From Odiellus spinosus (lineage: Eukaryota; Arthropoda; Arachnida; Opiliones; Phalangiidae): DNA of 64,000 bases. Where the stretch lies: positions 11,471,726 through 11,535,725 of the forward strand of contig OY987232.1 of the NCBI GenBank assembly GCA_963920705.1, in the 5' to 3' direction. Below, piece by piece: positions 57,504 through 64,000 of this stretch. The notes beneath the pieces were generated by a model. That model was not told the DNA's origin and ran no database searches. It saw nothing but the letters and a program-made list of their open reading frames with translations. The position numbers and the translations under genes are program-made. How positions within the stretch are numbered: position 1 is the stretch's first letter; each line of letters begins with the position of its first letter.

Positions 57504-57735
57504 CTTTTACCAAAATAAGTTATTCTTAAGAGGTCTTGGGGAAGTCTTTCGGGTGTCTTGCGTAGTCTTAAGAGGTCTTGGGAAAGTCTTTCGGGTGTCT
57601 TACGTAGTCTTAAGAGGTCTTGGGGAAGTCTTTCATTGTGTGTAGTAGTCTCGGAGAAGTCGTAAAGACATCCCCAAGACTTTTGTAGCGTTCTTGAGGG
57701 CCTCTTCAGATCAGACCAACTTTTTTCCGTAAGGG
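57504..57735. mobile_element. CCCTTAC MITE, copy 4 (in duplication B)
   Basis: Partner of 26118-26343. The left end is mutated to CTTTTACC; the internal repeat is kept. Confidence 0.75.
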
Positions 57736-58716
57736 AAATTACAATGTATCTCCTTCTCCTTTCCAAACATCAACTACCGACTTCGCAATTCACACAGTCG
57801 TATCAGTGTCCCCACCATGAAATATAGGTGGCATACAAGAAACAGTGGATGTTTTTCCCCTCTGTCGCGTTCTTTATGTTTCGGAAGGCCTGGCACTACA
57901 TTTAAGAATTTTAGCACTAGTACCCGCCTGGTTAAACCCTAGTTCTCTCGTTGTATTGGGGGAAGCTGTAATGGGGATAATATAATGATAAACTATCTGT
58001 TTGAAGGAAAATAGATAAATAATTAAGTGTCTTTCAGAATTAAATGTCATTGTGTGTTGTCTATACCAATTTTTTTTAAGGAAGCGAGTTCATCTCATTG
58101 GTCTGTTTTTTCAAACTAATTTAGGAAAATTCGAAAATACTCAAAGAAAATTCTACTATCTGTGCAATATAATAAGGAATCTTAACTCAAAAAATGAGAG
58201 CCTCCTCAATATAATTAATTTATAAACAAGTACAACATAGATTTAAGTTTAATTCCATAATTAAACGCGATATAAAATTTGCAAACAGCTTTTGATTCAC
58301 AGATCCAATTGTCCTGAGCTACTACAATGTTTCTACCTTAACTGTAGTGTACGAAATAAGAGGAAAAGAGATATCTTTTATGTACGTCATTCTTTGTCTA
58401 AAATAATCTCAAGGATAGTATCACATATAAATAAATTTGGTGGCAAAAAATTTATTTAATAATAGGTTACAGTTGCGAAATATTACTCTTACAATGAAAA
58501 TTCTCGTTGTATTTCTACAATTTTTTTATATTTATTATTTATTTTTATAATACTAAATTAATTGTTTTAAATCTCCAAATCTACAAATAATGCTGTTGTA
58601 GTAGACGTAAAGTGTATTAACTTGTTGGTATCTGTACTGTTTTAATGCACTAAATAAATTCAATTAAATATGTGTATGGGTACATATATCATCAGATAAA
58701 GGGAGTCTAGCTTGGC

Positions 58717-59008
58717 CAAGAAGGATCAGATAAGGAGAGGAAAAGTGGGGCTGCGTTGAGTTAGAGAGAGAAGAGCCAACCTCCCACTCGGGTGGAAAGG
58801 GGGGATAGGAAATTCTCGAGGTAAACTGTTGTCACGTGGCCGCTAGCTAGCGCGTCTCATAAAGGATTCGTTTTATCCACGTGACAACAATTTACCACGA
58901 AGCATCTCTACCCCCGTCTGTCCCCCGTTCTCCCAGAGTGGGAGTTTAGGCCGACGCAGTAGGAGCCGCGCCGTTCCCACTTTTCCTCTCCTTATCTGAT
59001 CCTTCTTG
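58717..59008. mobile_element. MITE with CAAGAAGGATCAG ends and 7-bp target duplication
   Basis: Inverted ends CAAGAAGGATCAGATAAGGA, continuing GAGGAAAAGTGGG, about 33 bp. GCTTGGC flanks at 58710-58716 and 59009-59015. Duplication A keeps a single GCTTGGC with no insert, proving a recent insertion. Subterminal GTCACGTGG/CCACGTGAC words also pair. Same family as 63613. Confidence 0.93.
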
Positions 59009-59084
59009 GCTTGGCTATATATAATAATCTTGAGCTATTTTTTCTCACATCGAATGAATGAAATATACCATTTATTTCGGTGTC

Positions 59085-59340
59085 TCAGGGAAATGGTTGT
59101 AGATATTTGGATTTTAGTTTCGGTTTGCGATTCTTGTAAATTTCCTGGAGTGTTTCGAGGAATTTGACGGCGATTGCCACAGCCAGTCCGTAGCCGTAGA
59201 ATTGAAATGGAACGGACAAATCGGCCATTTCGTATGCGGTGAACAATTGAACATAATTATTAAATTTATTCTTTAATCGATATTCAACTTCCATTTGTTC
59301 GAAGTTATTTCCTATTGATCCTTCGTACAATCGTAGTTCC
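59085..59340 (-). CDS. IR-like last exon (copy B)
   Basis: 256 nt, same phase and acceptor as copy A. Encodes ELRLYEGSIGNNFEQMEVEY and the last transmembrane segment LSVPFQFYGYGLAVAIAVKF. Differs from copy A at very few codons (for example ETLQEI for ETIQEI). Confidence 0.6.
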
Positions 59341-59486
59341 CTAATAATAATAAAATTTATTTCAGAACATCTAATTATAGCAAAATATATAACGCTTGTA
59401 TTTGTACGGGCGTGGATGGCAATTAAATTTGTTTTAAAATATTTTTTCGAGTTTTTAATGGTCCGCATTTGTAATAAATTATTCAC

Positions 59487-59576
59487 CTTTCAAGAGTTAT
59501 CAGTAATCGGTTATTAAACAACGGTGGGTACATTGGTGATTTAAATATTTGTGGATTATTTATTCCAAATACCGAC
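59487..59576 (-). CDS. IR-like penultimate exon (copy B), intact acceptor
   Basis: 90 nt after TTTTTAG. Its first G completes TGG with the preceding exon (phase 2). It encodes SVFGINNPQIFKSPMYPPLF and NNRLLITLE plus AG, then GTGAAT. The P.lPLF..RLLITLE pattern resembles the IR stretch before the last helix (SPLxxxFNxxILRLxE). Confidence 0.6.
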
Positions 59577-59685
59577 CTAAAAATGTGTTCGTAATCTGGC
59601 GTGAAATCATATTATCAGCTGGGGTGTCTGAATCAGACCGCATTTTGAATTGTTCTTCGGTACGTGGTGTTTTAGTGTCTCTTAC

Positions 59686-59903
59686 CAGTTCATGATGGTT
59701 TCGTGTATTCGGGCATCGTACTTGAACGGGCTCGAATCGTTATTTCCCAGCCATACTAGCTGTGTTAAAAGATTATCCGCAGGTGATTCCTTCGAGATGT
59801 AAGCATATGTATCGAAAGAAACATCAAGGAAGCTCGTCAACACCATCGTCCTTATTTTTCCGAATTCTAAATCAAATAGACGGACGTGTCTTAAGGGGAA
59901 GCC
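59686..59903 (-). CDS. IR-like exon (copy B)
   Basis: 218 nt, same limits as 30757-30974, open, with few substitutions (SFLDVSFDTYAYISKESPAD). Upstream channel exons for this copy are not in the window, since the duplication ends at 63020. They would have to lie beyond 64 kb or be absent. Confidence 0.55.
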
Positions 59904-61435
59904 CTGAGCGTTTTTTTTTTTCTGGGCCATACTTTTGACATGTTTTTCTTGGCTTCTAGGTCTATCAAAACAATTCCATGACTTGGTAATGAAACAAGAG
60001 ACAATTCCAAGTAACTCTCCCGAGTAACATTTTCAATTACAGTTATAGATAATTTTTAAATTAACTTTAAACTTCTTTAAATAGTGAAAAGATAGGGTCA
60101 TTTAGGCAGTATTTATTTGAAAACGAATGAAGATTTTTTTCAGGCGGTATTTTTGGTTAACTATATGAGATATAATAACGTAACTTCCCCTAGAGACATT
60201 TAATTAAAAAAAAATTGCATTAACATTTAATTACCTTTCAAAATAACCCAATGTTTGACATTTTTTCAGTTTTAACCTATTTAATATTTTTGTTATAAAT
60301 AGGCTAATAATAGATGAGATAATAATTTATCATACGAATTTTAGATTTCATTTATACCATAATTATTAACAGAGATATGACCATTTTATGTATCCAAGTT
60401 TTCCACTAAATTAACCAGAGACTAGTGAAGGATGAAAAGGGAATGCTAGTTGCCGAGAAAGAAAAGTTTTTTTTAGGCTAGAGTCGCCATTCTCCTTCTA
60501 CCGTGGCACTCCTTGTCGTCGAGCGCCTTACTTACTCCCTTTCCCCATCCGCTCCGTGCGTTTCCCCCGCGCATGTTGGACAAAAAAAAAAAAAAAAAAA
60601 AAAAAAAACAAGTTGGAGTGGCTTAAAAACCTTAAAACAGGCCCAGTAAAAACTTTAACTCTTTTAAAAATTATCGTATAAATGAAAATTAAACTTAATT
60701 ATGTTAATGGAGAGTTGCTTAATTAAGTAATATACAGGAAGAATTTTTTGCCTTAAATATTGCTGAAAAAAATGATCAAATATAGGCTATTTTGGGAAGA
60801 TAATTAAAGTTAACGGTAGTTATTAAAACTAAATTAGTTTGGGGTAAAATATTCAACATAATCTCAAAAACGAAACCCTAGTTAATTTTTGAAGAAATGT
60901 TAGTTCATTTGACCGGAAATCATACTTAAGTGGAGGTATAAATCACGAATACTTAGCTTCGTAAAATTATCATAATTCACTTAATAATAATCGTAGCACT
61001 TAATTTAAACATTCGTACGATAGACGAATAACTTATCTATTACTCTATTTAGACAAAACACATTTAGTTCCGTTAATAAAGAAAGAAAAATAACGTCAAA
61101 GGGCAATTAAATGTTAATGCTATTTTTTAAATGAAATGTCTCTCGGGTAATTTACGTTATCATATCTCATTTAGTAAACAGAATAAACCACCTGAAAATA
61201 ACTTTATTCGTTTTCGAATAAAACATACCTAAGTGACCCTATCTTTTCACTATTTAAAGAAGTTTAAAGTTAATTTGAAAATTAAGTATAACCGTAATTG
61301 AAAATGTTACTCGGGGAAGTTATTTGGAATTGTCTCTTGTTTCATTATCAATAAGGAAATAGTTCTGATAGCCCTAGAAGCCAAGAAAAACGTGTCGAAA
61401 GTAGGGCCCAAAAAAAAAACGCTCGAGGCTTCCCC
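59890..61435. repeat. Long inverted repeat in IR intron (copy B)
   Basis: Arms about 59890-60245 and about 61085-61435, equivalent to copy A. An A-run of about 25 lies in the loop at 60583-60608. Confidence 0.8.
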
Positions 61436-61594
61436 TTAAATTTCATAAGAAATGAAAGGGTTCACTTTTTTTCTACAAGATGGCACGATCTAAAGGAAAC
61501 CAAACAGAATGCATAATAGTATAAGGGCGAGTATAGGAGATCAATCAAGTTATAATCTAATAATTGTTTATTAAATTAAAATTATTTAATTTTA

Positions 61595-63205
61595 GTGGGT
61601 TTGGTTGCTAAAACAATAGTACAATAAAAGGCGTGCGGTTTCACCGTTTTCCGCTATCGCGGCAGATTTTAGCCAAGGCATGGGGAGCAGCTTTAAGAAT
61701 GGGGAAGAAATTCTTCAAAACTATAGTTCTTTGTTCATTTTAAACACGAAGATTGCAAGACTATTCCTCAAGGTTTTGAAGGTAAGAAAAATGTTATACG
61801 TAAATACTGATTACAAATGTAGAAATATCAAAATCAATATCATTTATCAGATCAGTTCAAATATCCACCACGTCTGAGACGACCTTTAGCAATTCCTAAT
61901 GAGAAATTAACTAATCGTATCCATGGTAGAAAATCAACACAATCATCAGAAGCAGAGGTATTAGGAGAGGGTAAAAAGACTGAATAATATTAGCGGAGAA
62001 GAAAGGTGATGAAGATGTGGATTTAGAAGAACAATTGCTTGTGGATCACCAAATGGAAACAGGTAAAACTGATAAAAATTAAAATACCTATACCATTGTA
62101 ACTTCAGAAAAAGGAATAATGGTAAATACGATCGAAAAGCATACGTAGTAACTTCTATTTGCGTAATATTAAAGAAACAAACTGTGGTGTTTGACTGAAT
62201 TCAATCAATGGAACCAGAAATAGATGAACTTATTTAAGAAATAGTTAAAGATTAATTTTCAAGTACAAGCCCGTTACCAGTTGGTGACAGAATTTTACTT
62301 TCATCAATGAAACTTAAATTGGGTATTTTTTACTCAATTCTTGGAGCTCCTTCTCGGTCTTAGCCGACAGAGAACGTCTACGTATTTTAAACTAACCAAA
62401 TGCCAATTAGCCACAGTCTTAGAATCGTCAGTTCTCTCTAGAGAAATTGAAATCTTTGAATCTACGCCCATTTGCTTTCATTATTATGTACGAGGACTTT
62501 CCTGGATTGTGCGGAGGTACACGTATAAAAGCCTAAGTGTCTGAAGTGTGAAATCAAAACATTTTTTTACTAAAAACGCACCGTGTAAATGTACAAATTA
62601 GTGTTTTTCCTTCCGGTGTGATTACCATGATGAGCAAGGCATTTCGTGCAAAATTATTTGATAAACAAATAAAAGAAAAGTTATAGAATAGTGCATTACC
62701 ATATGTTGGTGCCATAATGCTTAACAAATAGTTTGCCATTAAAAAATATATGTAGTGAAAGAGCGCTCAAATTAGATCAACTTTTATAAAAAGAAAGGCT
62801 AAAGATCAAAGCACTAAGGGGTGCCGGGAGTGGTGGCGCACTCCTGTAAACTGGCGTCTCAGTGGCAAGGTCTGGGCATTGTCCGAATCGCAGGTCCCTA
62901 GTCCATAGGGAGTGTTGCGAATGGTCCGCAACGGTATGGTCCTTCCTCTTCCCCTTTCCCTTCTCCATCCGTTGCGTGGGCAATTCCCACTCCTCATACC
63001 TGCGTAGTTTCTAAACTCAACTGACCCTCCCATCGCTCGTGGCTATAACCTTAGCCCTCGTACGGTTGCAAAAACATCACTGTTACGCAACGTTAGAAAA
63101 AAAGAACTAAGGGGTCAATTTTCCCCGGAAGAGACCTTGCTTACATCCAAAATAGCTTGTGTTAGAGTTCATGTTGAACGTATTCTGATTTACATAAATT
63201 ACAAA
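61595..63205 (+). pseudogene. THAP-domain DDE_4 transposase pseudogene, copy B, with C-terminal part
   Basis: Same THAP and DDE words as copy A. After the 7SL-like insertion (62821-63020) the relic resumes with RGQFSPEETLLTSKIACVRV and HVERI, the family's conserved IASVRIHVERxIxRIK end. So the pseudogene predates both the duplication and the 7SL-like insertion. A following frame at 63205-63440 has a GRKHDSMIY word of similar flavour but in the wrong order. Confidence 0.7.
62821..63020 (+). ncRNA. 7SL/SRP RNA-like sequence (possible SINE), copy B
   Basis: GTGCCGGGAGTGGTGGCGCA, then CTCCTGTAAACTGG, as in copy A. Both copies end at the border of the segmental duplication. Confidence 0.4.
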
Positions 63206-63612
63206 GGCTTGGCTATGAAAGCATTACAGGAACCATGCGCTCAGTGCTCCTCTAAAAATTCTTCTATATTTTTTTCCTCTACATTTATATATAAAGAGGA
63301 AAATGCTGTTATGGGTACCTACAAGTTATACCATAATGCATGGTGGCGGCCTACCAAATGGGTGTTAGTGTTTTACGGCTATTTGAAATGTGACGTAGGA
63401 AGAAAACATGATTCAATGATTTATACTGACAAGCAATTTTAATGAGTCATGTTAGATGGTTAGACAGTTGAAGACTGACTTGGATACATACAAAAATTAG
63501 GTCATAATAATATTGTCAATATAATTTCTCCCGCTAGATGTCTGTACGTTCTCAGACTATGAATCTACCACTGACACCCCTCCTGGATTAGTAATCCCCA
63601 TCTGCTTTAGGT

Positions 63613-63893
63613 CAAGGAGGATCAGAGAAGGAGAGGAAATGTGGGGACGGCGCGGTTCCTACTGCGTCGGCCTAAACTCCCACTCTGGGAGAACGGGGGT
63701 AGAGACGTTTCGTGGTAAAATGTTGTCGCGTGGGTAAAACGAATCCTTTATGAGACGCGCTAGCTAGCGACCACGTGACAACAGTTTACCTCGAGAATTT
63801 CCTATCCCCCCTTTCCACCCGAGTGGGAGGTTGGCTCTTCTCTCTCTAACTCAACGCAGCCCCACATTTCCTCTCCTTCTCTGATCCTCCTTG
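63613..63893. mobile_element. MITE with CAAGGAGGATCAG ends and 7-bp target duplication, second copy
   Basis: Ends CAAGGAGGATCAGAGAAGGA, continuing GAGGAAATGTGGGG, inverted. TTTAGGT at 63606-63612 and 63894-63900. The internal sequence is the reverse orientation of 58717-59008. Confidence 0.92.
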
Positions 63894-64000
63894 TTTAGGT
63901 GTAGATCCATTTTTGGGCTTGGAATTATTTTCGTGAACTGATCAGCTAGATTTAAGTCTGTCTTCACGTAACATAGCTTTATCCTTTTGTTTTCAATAAT

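Larger units (their letters stand above)
48538..63020. repeat. Segmental duplication, copy B
   Basis: Direct-orientation partner of 25139-34066: 48538-49056 matches 25139-25955 with a gap, 51745-51827 matches 25960-26036, and 57421-63020 matches 26036-34066 apart from the mariner. The difference in length comes from three insertions in B and one large one in A. Both copies end at the same base, after TAGTTTCTAAACTCAA. Confidence 0.9.

Noticed and set aside
1..64000. CRISPR arrays, operons or prokaryotic genes
   Set aside because: The tandem repeats present have no spacer structure, and genes are split by introns.

Overview
This is eukaryotic nuclear DNA, almost certainly from an insect. It is AT-rich and gene-poor, the genes are split by GT-AG introns, and mobile elements of many insect-type families are everywhere (Copia, P/THAP, THAP-DDE_4, DD41D mariner, hAT, a Helitron-like helicase, a LINE, MITEs). 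It also carries short CCTAA tracts, the insect telomere motif. I see no bacterial genes, rRNA, tRNA or CRISPR.

Layout. (1) 71-11775, plus strand: five exons of the catalytic domain of a KIM-type tyrosine phosphatase (PTPRR/PTPN5/PTPN7 family; PTP-ER in flies). Its 7-kb second intron is a graveyard of three Copia-type remnants and a P-like transposase fragment. One remnant, antisense to the host gene, is an intact 317-codon ORF in which a Copia Gag N-terminus is joined to a methyl-CpG-binding domain (MBD). Two MITE types sit in the later introns. (2) 12-25 kb: no live gene seen. It holds a mariner-like relic with inverted ends, a decayed P/THAP9-like transposase and dispersed repeats. (3) 25.1-34.1 kb is a segment repeated in direct orientation at 48.5-63.0 kb. 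It carries the last three exons (minus strand) of an ionotropic receptor (IR)-like gene, an intronic inverted repeat, a THAP-DDE_4 transposase relic and a 7SL-like sequence. (4) 36.3-37.5 kb: three upstream exons of the same IR-like gene, with splice phases that fit the 31-30 kb exons. (5) 38.5-41.9 kb: a Helitron-like helicase pseudogene split by a hAT insertion with an exact 8-bp target duplication. (6) 42-48 kb: intergenic DNA with several MITEs. (7) 48.5-64 kb: the second segmental copy, swollen by tandem repeats, fold-back elements and a 1.1-kb tandem unit holding a small TATA-driven ORF.

How the parts relate. The two segment copies date each other's insertions. The second copy keeps the empty TA site of a palindromic mariner present in the first, and the first keeps the single-copy site of a 7-bp-TSD MITE present in the second. 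In the first copy the acceptor of the penultimate IR exon has changed from AG to TT; the second copy keeps AG but has no upstream exons in view. The most novel object is the Gag-MBD chimera. All family assignments come from reading the translations by eye, not from database searches.
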